Origin: Magnaporthiopsis rhizophila
Lineage: Eukaryota > Ascomycota > Sordariomycetes > Magnaporthales > Magnaporthaceae
Assembly: GCA_003049465.1 (NCBI GenBank)
Contig: PYSS01000006.1
Span: forward strand, 164,818-228,817
Direction: 5' to 3'
DNA length: 64,000 nucleotides
Numbering within the stretch: the first letter of the stretch is position 1; each line of letters begins with the position of its first letter. A program made the translations under genes and the position numbers. The notes below the pieces were generated by a model that was not told the DNA's origin, did no database searches, and saw only the letters and a program-made list of their open reading frames with translations. Positions 25,090 through 36,287 of the stretch are shown here, one piece after another.

Positions 25090-25823
25090 CTGACATCGTT
25101 TCGACCTTCCCCTCCGCGATCCTATCGATTTTATTTTATGCGTGCTTCCGCCATAAACGAAAATGCGGCCGCCGCTGCGTTGCTAGGAGAGGGGCCCAGC
25201 CCGGATTGGCTAACAGCTTAGCTCCAGGCTCCCACCTTTTTTGTTACGTCCAGCGGAAGGACACATTTTTAACCAACCTTTTTTTAAAAGCATGTTTGCG
25301 AGGAAGGCCGTTGGCAAAATGGAAATCGGTAAAAGCATTTAGTAAACGGTTTCGTGCTTTTGGCTTCCGTGCCGGGCTCTTTTCTTTGCAAAAGCCGCGC
25401 CTCCGCAAGGCCTAAACGAGCCCGTTACCCGTTTTGCCCTCCTGGAGGCCCCCCTCGTCGGCGTTGTACGTGTTTTCCGGCCTAATGCCACCAGTTCCTA
25501 ATAGTAACGGTGGTAGTCCCTTTAACTCGTGCCGACTCCATGCGCCGGCCTCTGCCAACCCGGATTGCCGGATATCGCTGTAAAAAGCGCCTAATCCAGC
25601 GCCTCCCGAGAGTTGTTTGGGTACCCTCCCGGCGTAGGATCCCCTCCGCAAAAAAAACCGGACCTCTGCATGCGTCAAAGGGAGGCCTAAAGAGGCCTGT
25701 ATGCGTACCCAATGTCGATGTGGTATTGTGTGTCTCACGACGTGTCGGTAGGTTGATCGAGGCTCCCGAGGTACATGTCGAGCGCAGCCAGAAAGCAGCT
25801 AGCGGGACGTGAAATAGAACCAT
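25090..25823 (-). mobile_element. Decayed Fot1/Pogo-like (Tc1/mariner superfamily) transposase remnant
   Basis: Read on the minus strand, two frames carry consecutive parts of one protein. LPLTHAEVRFF (about 25690-25657) continues in another frame as AEGILRREG and then GRRWIRRFLQRYPAI (about 25656-25575), the DNA-binding part seen in Pogo/Fot1 transposases. GGIRPENTYNADEGGLQEGK (about 25500-25430) matches the segment around the first catalytic Asp, usually written YNxDExGF. A one-base shift falls in a homopolymer of eight A/T (25650-25657), and a stop follows the catalytic segment. Further downstream similarity is weak. I saw no clear terminal inverted repeats. It is non-functional. It lies about 120 bases beyond the 3' end of the CorA-like gene. 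Confidence 0.65.
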
Positions 25824-25941
25824 GCTTACTGTCCTTTGGATAAAAGCTCCTTCCCAACTCCTCAGTCTTCAAGACACTACCGACGTCAACAACAATAACA
25901 CATGCTTCAATAACGACGAACGCCCCATCTCGGTTACCCCC

Positions 25942-28900
25942 CTAAGCAGATTCCTCCTCGCCCTCCATCTGAAACCTCAAGAAAGGCGGCACCCAATAAG
26001 GGTGGATCTTGGTAATTAACCACAGCCACAGGTTGTGCGAATGCCTGTACTTCTCGGACTCGATCAACGCCACTCCGCCCCGGCCACCACCCCGGGAGAC
26101 TTTGGTACTTAAGATCGGCACCCTGTAAGGGTCCCACTGCTCGTCGCTCGGCCAAGCGAAGAAGTCGATTATCTTGCCGATGGATATGGCCACCACGATG
26201 GTGGTGACTAGCATGATGATGATGCTGCCGATAAACCATGGCAGGCCCGTCGGCACGGAGACGATCTCCTGCTCCTTGGGGACGGCGAATATTGCCTGTG
26301 TTCGTGTGTGCCATTTTGCGTTAGAGTCCCGGAAGTAAAAAAAACTAGTAGGTCAGCTCAAGCAGAGGTCTTGGGCTCACTCACGGCAATCAGACCCAAG
26401 GGTAAGTACCCGATCGTCAGGTACGTGAGTTTCTGGATCGTCCGGTTTTGCTGGTCCGCGGAGTCGCTGTAGTCAAGGCTCAGGACGGAGGAGAACTGAT
26501 CATGGTCAGCAATCATGGTAGACTTATCCTCCCCGGTTACAACAGTTGATTGCCACAATACCTACCGAATCTTTAGTCCAGTCGCTCAGCTCCTTGCTGC
26601 CACAGACCCTCGCATGGACGGATTTGAGCTGTAGCAGGCTGCCTTCAAACTTGGACAAGTACTTTTGGCACATCCCTTCGAGCGCCTGGCTCCTTGTTCC
26701 TGGGCCCTAAATCGCATCACGCGATTCGACTGTCAGCATGGCATGAATATGTTTTAGCACGGCTGGCTCCCTCTTTCACTGAAATGTCTGGTGCCTACAT
26801 CTTTGATCTGGGCCGTCAGCACATCCTTGGCCTCCTGAATGCAGTTCAGAGACTCTTGGAGGCTGCTCTGGATCTTATTGAGGGAGGTGACGCTCCAAAG
26901 TCCGAGCTTGAACTTGGTGGCCGCAGACTCATCTTTTGGGAGCCTGTGCCCCGCCATGACATCCTACAACCATCGTTAGTTCTTCAGTCCTCGACGGGGA
27001 AAGATATGATCTGGGGGAAGGAGGAAGGATGGGGCAATACCCGGAATTTTATCATTCCTTGAAAATGATATATTGCCGTCTCACAATCGCTGGCGATCTC
27101 TTGGCACAACTTGCCCAGCACCAAGAGGAACACCAGACACCTCGCCGTCTGCGGCTGGTGGACGAATATCTCCCAGATCTCGGCAGAGTCTTTCGCGAGT
27201 TGCTCAGCTTCTTTCTCGGGGATGAGGTCCGAAAATATGGTGCACTTGCTGAAATCGCCGAGCAGGGTGGTGCTGAGTACGAAGGAAGACACCTTCAGCT
27301 GATAATTGAAGTTGAACCCGGGTTGGTAGGCGTGGAGTCCGGCCTTCAGGTGGTCCGGAAGGCAGATTGACTCGTCGTATGTGTACTCCCCTATGCACGG
27401 GAGCGGCTCGACGGGCGCGCTCTTGACGGGCGCCCGTGATCTGCGCCTGCCCGGGTCCTCGGGCCATTGCCAGCTCCTGAGTGTGATCCTAGCCTTCCAC
27501 ATGTCCCCGTTCAGACAATCGAATCTGGGGAACTTGAGGAGGTGGCTGTTGAGGCAGGCGGCCGACTCGGGGTGACTAACGTAGACGACCAGGCCCATGA
27601 TCTCCTTTGAGTCGCTCCCGACAGTGCTGCACAGGTTGTGTTAACGAAGCTGGAATGGATTCGACACGTATCATACGGAATACGGCCATGGGCGGCGCAG
27701 CAAACCTACAGAAATCTGTGACGGACCTCCTGGTCCACAAGCTGCAAGACGCAAAGATGTGTGGTATTGTTAACTCTTAGGTGTCTGCTATTGCATGACA
27801 TATGAAAGGCGTTCAACCTACACTGTCGTAGAGCTTTGCGGCAGTGAGGTTATCGTCGAGCTCGCCGTTATTGAGCGCATAGTCCGGGCGCTCCCAGTTG
27901 GGCCTCACTTTGAACGAAGACGGCGCATTCGGGTTGCGGTCCGGAACGATATCGTGGATGAAGATGCAGTCCAGCCTGAGCTTCTTAATCTCGCGAGCAT
28001 CGGCGAAACCGGCTTCCGGCAGGTCGATGTAGTTGCCGAGGGTACCAGGAAGGACTGTGTTGCTGAGCCCGTGATGTTCGTACAGCTCCGGCGTATCATC
28101 AGGAGAGTTGATGAAGCCGGCTGGATGATAGATGCGTGGTGGGGCGAAGCCTTTCCATGGTATAATCGGGAGGGTGTCGCTCTCCGGAGTTCTGGCCAGC
28201 TTTTCTAGCGATTCGAGCTGGCGGCATGCCACATCCTTGACCTCCTGCAGCTCCTGGGAAACAGCTCTGAAGTCCCAGATCGGGTGTTTCTGAGTCGGGC
28301 TTTCATTCTGGATTGTGGAAACAGATTCCGCGCGAACGTCCTGGCAGCCTCGATCTCGCAGTGGAATGCTCTGGAGGTCCAGCAGCGTCGAGGCTACCAC
28401 AGCAGTGGCCTCGGAGCGAAGAATACCCCGGCGCGCCTTGTGATCTTCCCTGTCCCACGAACTAATGAGAGCTCCCTCGGCGTCAAGGAAGAGAAGGAGC
28501 CTGCTTTTGCATTCGTTTGCCTTCTTCAGCATCCACTCATCCATCACCCCGTCCCCGTGGGTGATATGCTCGGCTCTGAAGCTCAAGACCTTGAGACGGC
28601 TGTGGTGGCAGAGCATCTGCAGCTCCCAGGGCCCACTTGTGCTTGCGGGGGAGTCATCGTCGACGGGCTTCCCCGGGTTGATCTGTCTGGTGAAGTCTCT
28701 GTTCCTGATCCTGTCCACCGAAAGCGAGGGTATGCTGTTGTGAAGCTCTAGTTCTGGAGCCAAGAACGCCAGCCGGTCAAAGATCTCGTCGGATGCGGAG
28801 TACGGAACCGTAGAAGCAAGCTTGGCGGCCGATTGGATTTGCGCCGCCTTGTCGAGTCGACAGACTTGCTCCTCCAGGATACTAACGTCAACACCGAGGC

Positions 28901-31052
28901 TGGATCCGCCCCAAGTATCAGGATACTTCTTCGAGAGCTCCAGTAGAGATTTGTAATGGTACAGCTGCAGGAGGGAGACCTTGTCCGCGCTCGCCCACTC
29001 GAATTTGCAGTCATCTCTTGGAAGACGTGATGGGTTGAGAAGTTCGGCTTTGTCGGATATGTCCAGTCCAGAAAAGTCCCAGTTCACCTTAGAAATGGCA
29101 TGCACGGCATACCAAATAGTGATGAGGACGTAGTAGTAGTTGGACTCTGCGAAGATGTTATTGTCCGGCATTATCAGTTGCGGACATGGATTGGAGCCAT
29201 TTTCGGGCGGACCCGGATCGGAGCCATTTTCGGGTGGGCGCAGGAGGGCATCGACCAAGTACCGAACGACTCCTTTGACATGCCGCTGGATACGGAGGAG
29301 CTGCCCCTCGGCCGTTGAACGCGTCTCGATGTCCAAAGCCTCGTCCTTGAGGAACAGGGAGAGGAATTGGTGGACTTTAGCGAGGAACCTGACCTTCCAG
29401 CTGTTGATATTTCTCAGGAGGGTGATACAGATGAACAGATAGTTAGGCAAGCCGGGACATTCGGACTTACAATAGTGCCTTCAAGTCAACGTTGGGTGAG
29501 ATGAAGAGATTGCTCACGAGGGCGAGGGGCTGAACTTCTTCGGGTGGCTCTCCATTTCGAGGCTCGCGGTGGGGAGTGCCGACGGGTATGAAGCCGACCT
29601 GTAGCGTCTTCTCAAGGCAGCGGCCGACCAAGTCGACTTCGGAGAGTGCAAAGGGGACCTTTTTGGGCTGTATAAAACGCCTCGGAAGCTCATGGTTGAC
29701 AAAGATGCTCTCCCACATGGGGAGTGGCGCATCTCGGGGCGGCGGGGGACCGCTGGTTTGGCTTGGCTCCGGGATGCCATTGACGTAGCGGTATATCTCC
29801 TCTGATGTTGGCACCTTGTCCCAGCAATCATTGGACAAAGAGCTCGGGTCCAGGTCCGTCAGACGAAACGCTGCAATGAAGGTCGCTCCCTGCTTGTCGG
29901 CAACGCGCTTCGGCACTTCACATTTGGCGTAGAAGGGTTGAGTTAGGTGCTCGTTTTGTGACTTCCAGGAGACGTCTGTGTTTGTGCTTTCCCCGGTCCA
30001 GCGGCGAACTACACGGGGCTCGGGTGACTCCGGCCGACCTACGGGTCCTTTGTGGAGCATTTCCCGTGTTGCGCACGTTCCGTCGGTGCTGTAGACAGCG
30101 GCCTCGAGATGGATATCTTGTGTTGACGAGATGATGGCCGTCTTGTTCTGTTCCGATACTCTGGCTTGGTACCCGACTTTCTCGGAATGCAGATAATAAT
30201 CTTTGTTTGCCTCAAAGGTCTCGAACCGCACTGGGCCACCAATCTGGAGGATGATCTTGCCATCCTCGGGGAATGGGCGACAGATGCTCGAGCGCGAATT
30301 CGCCCAGCAGCCCTGTTCAATGCGTAGGACCTGGTAGAGCATGTGATCTTTCACAAACGAAAGCATGGTACAAGTGCCTGTTTCAAGCTGCTCTTCCACT
30401 CTATCGTGCTTTTGGGCGTTCGGGCTGCCTTCACCACCGGCGGTTGAGTCGTCACGGGTAAGGAGGAGGGAGTACTCGACGAAAGGCCAGCGATGATTGA
30501 AGGAACCACGGTCGAGGATTTTGCCGAGTCGAAGGCCCTCGCTGTTGATGGGCAAGCCCGCCGCCTTGGCTACATGCCCAGTTAGCCTTGTGGACCTCTA
30601 TCGATGGAGAGAGAGAGAGAGCAATCAATAGAGGCATACCGTTCGACAGCTTCAGCCCAAAGGTGGACAACCGGCCAATCACTTGCTGGGACCGTGCAAT
30701 GGAGGCGTACATGGAGCGCTCGAAATGACCGCGGCAAAATATGATGCCGGTGTTGGGAGATGGCGCCGCCATGTGCAGAAGCTCGCCGCCATAGTTGCAA
30801 GAGCCGGCGTAGCCGTCAGCACCAAACTCGAAGGCACAGGCTGGCCGATCGGACAGACTAGAATAGCTGACATAGCCTGGGCCTACAAGGGACAGAAGTA
30901 AGACTTTCAGACAAGATTTGCCGATAGCGAGGCCGATACCACACCATAAACTCACCTCGGTGACCGCGCCGAAGCCAGTCAAACGTTTTCAGCTCATTGT
31001 CTTCCACCTCTCGGGGGTGCAGCTGGGGCTTGGTGACGGCAGGCTTGGTCAT
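25942..31052 (-). CDS. Large protein with CorA-like C-terminal membrane domain, 1468 aa, ten exons
   Basis: Exons 31052-30956, 30882-30640, 30569-29471, 29400-27822, 27741-27710, 27626-27041, 26963-26799, 26706-26566, 26495-26385 and 26295-25942. All introns are GT-AG, 70-92 nt, and keep the frame; the acceptor of exon 4 could instead be at 29412. The ATG at 31052 is the only start in frame. Residues 1-1200 resemble nothing I can name; they are soluble-looking, with Cys/Trp-rich and helical segments. The end resembles fungal CorA-like Mg2+ transporter proteins. A coiled segment (NKIQSSLQESLNCIQEAKD) and QQNRTIQKLTYLTIGYLPLG lead into one membrane helix (about 1335-1357), with a second at about 1372-1393. 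The canonical GMN loop motif is absent, so ion transport is unproven. Confidence 0.8.
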
Positions 31053-31183
31053 GGTCAAGGTGGAAGGCAATCCGAAGCCGAATGGATGGTATTGTTACCA
31101 CACAGACCTGCTCAGGGCTTGCTGTCGCCCTTGCTACTGGTTGCCCCTGTCTTACTGCGCAGGATCAGGTCTGGTCACCCCGC

Positions 31184-31191
31184 TATATATA
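31184..31191 (-). promoter_or_regulatory. Candidate TATA box of the CorA-like gene
   Basis: TATATATA about 130 bases upstream of the ATG at 31052. Position and sequence fit a TATA element. No experimental support. Confidence 0.4.
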
Positions 31192-32019
31192 CATGCTAGG
31201 GCCGTGCTTGAGATCTTCAATCACCCTCGGCGAAGCTCTTAATCTTCCAGCCTGCATTGGGGCAGGCTCCTTCCCAAAGCCATCGAGGCAAGAGCGGCCT
31301 CCTTGGCTCCACCCACCGCGAACAAACAAGACAGGGGTGCCGAGCAAGGCTATCATCACATCTTCACCGTCAAGGACCATGATAACGAGAAAGGGGTTGA
31401 TTGGAGAGTCGGGGTAACCGAGCAGCCCGGCCCGGCCCTCCATCGCCGAAATTCTGACCACCCATCCGGAGGAAGCGCACCAAACCCCACTCGGCAAGTA
31501 TCCCGACCCCGACCTCGTTTATACGACTGATAATTTGTAAGCCGGCAGTGATGGGGGAGGTGATACGACTGGATGTATCCATTTTCGGTATATGTATCGT
31601 CAGTGGCGGCGGCCGACACCTTGCTTTATTGGCGATCTGAATATATTGTTCTGCATGTCATCACATTCAGCTGAACTCTCCCCTTCGCGCAGGTTAGACG
31701 CTCGAATCAGCGCCCACAGTCTTTCTTCAAAAGGTAGTTTCAGGAGCAGATCGCGCTCCTAGGTATAAAGAAATTCTCGCTACAGCCTACCCCAACCACC
31801 GTCATCGCGGCAAAGTGCCGGTGGAAAAGCCAGGTGGGATGCATCTGCCCTGTGTATGCAAGGCCGAAGGAGAAAAGAGAACAGAAAACCCCGTGCCAAA
31901 GTTAATGAATACATGGAAAAGAAGCAGAGGTGCGCTGATTTTGATCCGGAAAAAAAAGGATATGCCGCACATGCCATTGGAAGCCACGCAAAGCAAACAA
32001 ACCCAGGGTATACAGAATA
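31192..32019. other. Intergenic interval before the thioredoxin gene
   Basis: No gene seen. It holds the CorA-like gene's distal promoter and the 3'UTR of the thioredoxin gene, which is also on the minus strand. Confidence 0.5.
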
Positions 32020-32666
32020 TTATGTCTTCCGTCCATCCGAGTCACTCTTTCGTCCGCCAGACGCCTGTCCGGTACTGGTCTTCCTCGTGACGTCGTTCGG
32101 CGCTCTCGTTCCGCCGGAGTCCTTCCCCGCCACGCCGTTCTCCTCCGCGGCTTTCTTATTCTTCTTTATTTCTGCTGCGGCCTTGTCCAACATCGCCTGC
32201 AGGGCCTGCGGATTGGCACCAACCGACCTGTCCTTGGCCTCGCCGTCTTCAACTATGACGAAGGTGGGCATTGCGGAGACTTCGAACCGTCTCATCAAGC
32301 CGGGGTCCTCGTCTACGTCAACCCTACGGAAGTGGATATCGCGGAAATCAGGCCTTTTTGAGAACCTAAAAAACAAAACCGTAAGAGCGTTGGTTAATTA
32401 GCGGATGCTGATAGGATGAAATCGGTCGGATCGATATTAAACAGTGCACCAGGTTTCAGGGGTTTCCTACTTTTCCAGCGTTGGGTTCATGGCGTGACAG
32501 GGGCCGCACCATTCCGCAAAAAAGGCAATTAGGACCGTCTTGTTCGCGTCTCGTTTGGATTCGTCGAGCTCCTCGCTGCACTCCTGTCAGTCGACGGTCG
32601 CCATTTGTCCCGCCTCTAAAATGCCCAGCAGGATTATTACCTCGTCACAATTGGAATAGCAGCCAT
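32020..32666 (-). CDS. Thioredoxin with Lys/Glu-rich C-terminal tail, 158 aa, three exons
   Basis: Exons 32666-32641, 32575-32471 and 32365-32020; introns of 65 and 105 nt. The first exon has only nine codons (MAAIPIVTS), and joining it gives the usual thioredoxin start. The active site WCGPC is at residues 31-35, preceded by KTVLIAFFAE. The cis-Pro loop SAMPTF is at about 74-79. The fold ends near residue 105. Beyond it comes a tail of about 50 residues rich in Lys, Ala, Gly and Ser, not part of classical thioredoxin and probably disordered. The protein should reduce disulfides in the cytosol or nucleus; no signal or transit peptide is seen. Thioredoxin recognition rests on the two-Cys motif plus the cis-Pro loop. 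Confidence 0.9.
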
Positions 32667-33840
32667 GCTGGCTCTGTAGTCCTAGGGCGCGAAAGTGACA
32701 GCGGGCGGGTTGCAGTCCTAAGGACGGTTTCCTGGGCTGCTACGACTGCGCGTAGGTGCTGTAGAAAACAAGACTGGCCTGCTTGAGAGGGAGAGGTGCG
32801 CAATCAGAAGAATATCTGACTAGTAAAATACTGATAACTGTCTGGTTTTTCCGCTGCCGGATCCTTGGTGAGGTATTTAGAGAGGGGAGAGAAAGAGAGG
32901 GACGGACGTCAGGGAGTTCTGCAAGGTGGGAATGCCTGCTTTTGGTAATGCCACACCTGTGCCGTGACTCTCAGCTGGATTGTTTCCTTGGCATATGCAC
33001 ACACCAGCTGACATCCCCTTTCAGCTCCGGATGACCAGGATGCTATCAGGCATGGTAGCATCAAACTTCATACGCCCGTACCCTTCACATCAGGCCGAGC
33101 TGAGGCAGCCAACCACGCACTTCCATTTCATGCTCACGCCTCGGTTGGCCTCCGGTGGCCTGACGAGTATTGCAGGACGCGAAGCAGAGGCGCTTCAGTT
33201 AGGCCGTCGGCGCTTCCAGCCCTGGGGCATCTACTATCATTGCGTCCCGTATAGTATCCAGTACTCCCTCCCTTGTCTATTTCCCAGAGGCCAGCTGCTC
33301 GATGCATTGTCAGGGAGTCCACCTTGAGGTAACCGAACGGGCTGCTCGGTGGGCGGAATGATGGTTTACCTTTTTCTACAAAGACCACTCAGGGAGGCTT
33401 TCGTGCTTAATCAACGTGCGAACAACTCCCGCATAAACTGGTGGGAGGGGTATTGATTAAGGGTGTGGTTGACTGTATTTCCCAGTACTCTACCCATCTT
33501 CAGCCCCAGCCTTCCCATATCGTGCTCCACGGAGAAAATATATCCCGCACCGCACTCACTTAACCCTACAGCTAGCCTCATTCATTTCAAGGATAAGCAG
33601 CTGTCAGAGCATGCCAAGCCGCATCCTCAATGGTGGATTTATCACAACCTCCTTGGCGGACGATCTCTACTTGTTTGGGAGTTGAGAGGCTCAGCTGGAG
33701 CATGACCGAGGCCAGCCAATCACACCCCCATGCGGCACATCAAAACATCTGATTTGGGCACGTTGCCCAAGAGAAAACGAGAGTGCCGATCGACTTAGTC
33801 CCCACTAAAACACTCTCATTTATTTTTTTGGGCGACTTGC
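32667..33840. other. Intergenic interval
   Basis: No gene seen. It includes the thioredoxin promoter and sequence leading into the pseudogene region. Frames of up to 115 codons look random. Confidence 0.5.
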
Positions 33841-34119
33841 TTGATCCGACCGCTTGAGCCAAGAAGAGCCCACCGACGGGGTCAGGACGGCCAACCGATA
33901 TCCGATTCGGCGGCGCGACTTGCGGCGGACGATCTCCATGTTTGCGAACACTGGAAGGGTGTCTCCGCACCGTATTCTGGGCGTGCGCCAACAAGCGTAC
34001 CAGCTGGCAGACGAAGAGCTTCACCATGCGTTGGATGCAATGCGAGGCATTCCATCGGTTCTGCGGCTTCGGACGCTCCTGCTCTACCGCACCGGCAACA
34101 ACAGCCAGTGCACGAAGCC

Positions 34120-35190
34120 CCTAAGGCACGCCCGCCGAGGCCGTTCCACAGCGACGAGCTCATGATAGGCCCAGCCCGCTACTCCTGGAAGGACCTGCGG
34201 CAGCCCATGCTTCGAAAATATTCGTTCGATATGAAGGATATTCGGTGGCTAGAGCATTTGGGCGGTGGTATCGACAGCTACTGCTGGAAAGTCGCGCTCG
34301 GTGACTAAGGCCCCTTCTTCGTGCTGAAAATGGTATACCGGTGCTCATTGTTTCTTTTTGTCGGAATAGGCATTCTGTGCGCGTGCGATCCGGAAAAGGA
34401 GGACGGAATGGAGGGACCCTCTGGGCCCCTTTGGATCTCGCACGGGCCAACCGGCCTGTGCGGCTAGAGCGGCGGATCGCCTCCGCGCAGATAAAAGGGC
34501 AGTCCTTTGCCCTTTCTTAGGCAGATAGATTCCTTTCGACCGTCGCGCCAGTTCTGGGATGATAAGCACCCCAGGGATCCGTTTTACTAGGCTCCCCAAC
34601 GCGAGTTCCAAAACGCTGCCGTTCTGCAGATGATGGAAGCATCGCTAAACGAATGTGGTAGGGTCCGGCTATTCGACGACGCCGATACTAGGACTAGGGT
34701 GATCAAAAACATCTATGCTTTTTCCGAGGTAAGCCGCAAAAAAACCACGAATTCCGGATGACATGGATATAACCATTGAACAACTCTGGATCCACAGAAC
34801 AAGAAAGTCCTTCGGCTGGCTGAAGTTGACCAGAGACAGCTTGGACGTTGGAAGAACCTGCCCCCGACCCTGTGCATCGAAAAGACGCGTCGCCTGACCT
34901 CACAGCAAGGCCGGGAGTATTTCGCCGTAGTGTACGAGTTTATCGAGGAGGACGAGCCCGACAACGAGGAGGGTTCTGCGGAGCGCAAGGAAGCAAATCG
35001 CCGGAGGATCGAGGTGTCCATGGACTTTTAGGCATCTGTTAAGTACTGGTAGGTACCTACACATCCGTGCGGCAGTCGGGCTGGTGGAAGCCAAGGGCTA
35101 CCTCCATGGCAACCACCCCTTGGCGCGGTCCCCTCCAAGGAATTGGAGATGCACACAAGTGACGATTGTAGATTCTCAGGTGCCAGAAAG
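34120..35190 (+). pseudogene. Decayed Fta2/kinase-like fungal gene
   Basis: Fragments of one protein lie in order on the + strand. PPRPFHSDELMIGPARYSW and DIRWLEHLGGGIDSYCWKV (34130-34300) are followed by a stop where the family continues with a conserved Asp-Glu. Then come EFQNAAVLQMMEASL with an upstream stop (about 34590-34645), IKNIYAFSE ending at a donor GTAAGC (about 34728), and after an acceptor, KVLRLAEVDQRQLGRWKNLP and REYFAVVYEFIEEDEPD (34800-34960) with further stops. I associate these phrases with fungal Fta2-like proteins (kinetochore Sim4 subunit family, kinase-like fold), which are often multi-copy. At least four in-frame stops or shifts make it non-functional. Upstream frame 33841-34120 may be its disordered N-terminus. 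Family naming is from memory. Confidence 0.6.
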
Positions 35191-35443
35191 CCTCTTGGGA
35201 TCGAAATCCGAGGCCTGCTGGCAGCCATCAACACACTCCTGGAAGTATCAAAAAACTCGGAAGTGGCGACAAATACAGTTCCCCAACAGGGGCAGGCTCG
35301 AGTTCTCAATCCTAACGTATCGCGGAATCTATAAACAAGACGTCCGGCCCAAGGTTTTCCGGTGACTTTGTGAGTGGGGCAGCCTACACTGGGATACTGC
35401 GTGGCAGAGAGTGAACACCAAGTAGCCACAAGCAGCAACTTAC

Positions 35444-35591
35444 GTTGACAACCCTTTGCGCCTCTTTGTGCGTATCGATCGCGGCCTTCTCGAATCTCGC
35501 GCTCCTCGATCGTGTCCTTGCGCTCGCGTTCTGCGGTTTCCGTAATCCTCCAGTCGGTTGGTTCTGCTCGCAACATATGCCCCTCCCTGAT
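35444..35591 (-). other. Possible isolated exon of a broken gene
   Basis: A 148-nt open stretch on the minus strand. It is preceded by a good branch site and acceptor (CACTAAC, then TTTGCAG) and followed by donor GTAAGT. It encodes a highly charged, helical segment (ERERKDTIEEREIREGRDRY). No flanking exon can be assigned with confidence, and the transposon at 35707 begins just upstream, so this may be a fragment of a gene disrupted by insertion. Confidence 0.3.
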
Positions 35592-35701
35592 CTGCAAAGG
35601 CCGCAGGGATTGCGGTTAGTGCGGCTGGCGCATATTCAACCCTAGGGACCCGCCATCACAGATGCATGGGGCAGGCGCGCCAGCCTGAGCCAACAGCCTA
35701 C

Positions 35702-36160
35702 GGCGGCACCAGCCTCCAAAAAAACCGCACAAGTAAGCAAAAAAGGGGCCCACTTCAAAGGCAACCACAACACCAAAAAAAAATAGCCCACGCCTATTTT
35801 TTATATGCAATTCAATGGGCAGCCATTTCCCTTCGCCCTCTATTATTTTTGAAAGGATTCGAGGGATCTTGTCGACGCATCCGTTGATCGTTTCCTGTGC
35901 CTGATCCCTCCAAGCCTCCTCCGCGAGTTCTACCACCATCTGATCGTTATATACAGGTTGGCCTTTGATCGCGTTTATTATAAGGAATTGAATGGGAATC
36001 AAGATAATCACCAACAGCTTGGATCCGGGCTCGTTTGGGCGTGTTATGGTGACGAGGCATTGCAATCAATTGAATTGACTTTATTTTGATGTTTTTTGCT
36101 ATAGAGTTTGGGTGGGGAAAAACATAACGCGTGCGGTTTTTTTTGGAGGCTGGTGGGCGG
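35702..36160. mobile_element. Internally deleted DNA transposon (MITE-like) with terminal inverted repeats
   Basis: The ends are inverted copies: 35707-35730 and 36131-36155 match over 24 bases apart from one A in a homopolymer (CACCAGCCTCC, A7 or A8, CCGCAC). The 5-base word GGCGG sits outside both ends (35702-35706 and 36156-36160), a candidate target-site duplication. Inside, on the minus strand, the N-terminus of a fungal transposase family (MPRHHNTPKRARIQAVGDYL, from 36055) lies in one frame. About 30 codons later, the C-terminus of the same family (VVELAEEAWRDQAQETINGC and KIIEGEGKWLP) lies in another. The whole catalytic middle is missing. This is how non-autonomous copies arise. It needs a full-length element elsewhere to move. 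Confidence 0.7.
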
Positions 36161-36253
36161 TTGCTGGTGAAAGTTTTGATACCCTACGAGGTTATTACAG
36201 CTTTCAACGCACAGGCTACATAACTCTGTGCCAAAACATTCCCCTCTCGCCCG

Positions 36254-36285
<32 letters not shown>
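36254..36285. repeat. Poly(A) tract of 32 bases
   Basis: Uninterrupted A-run about 95 bases to the right of the transposon. It could be slippage or the tail of an old retrotransposed RNA. No coding remnant is evident beside it. Confidence 0.9.
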
Positions 36286-36287
<2 letters not shown>

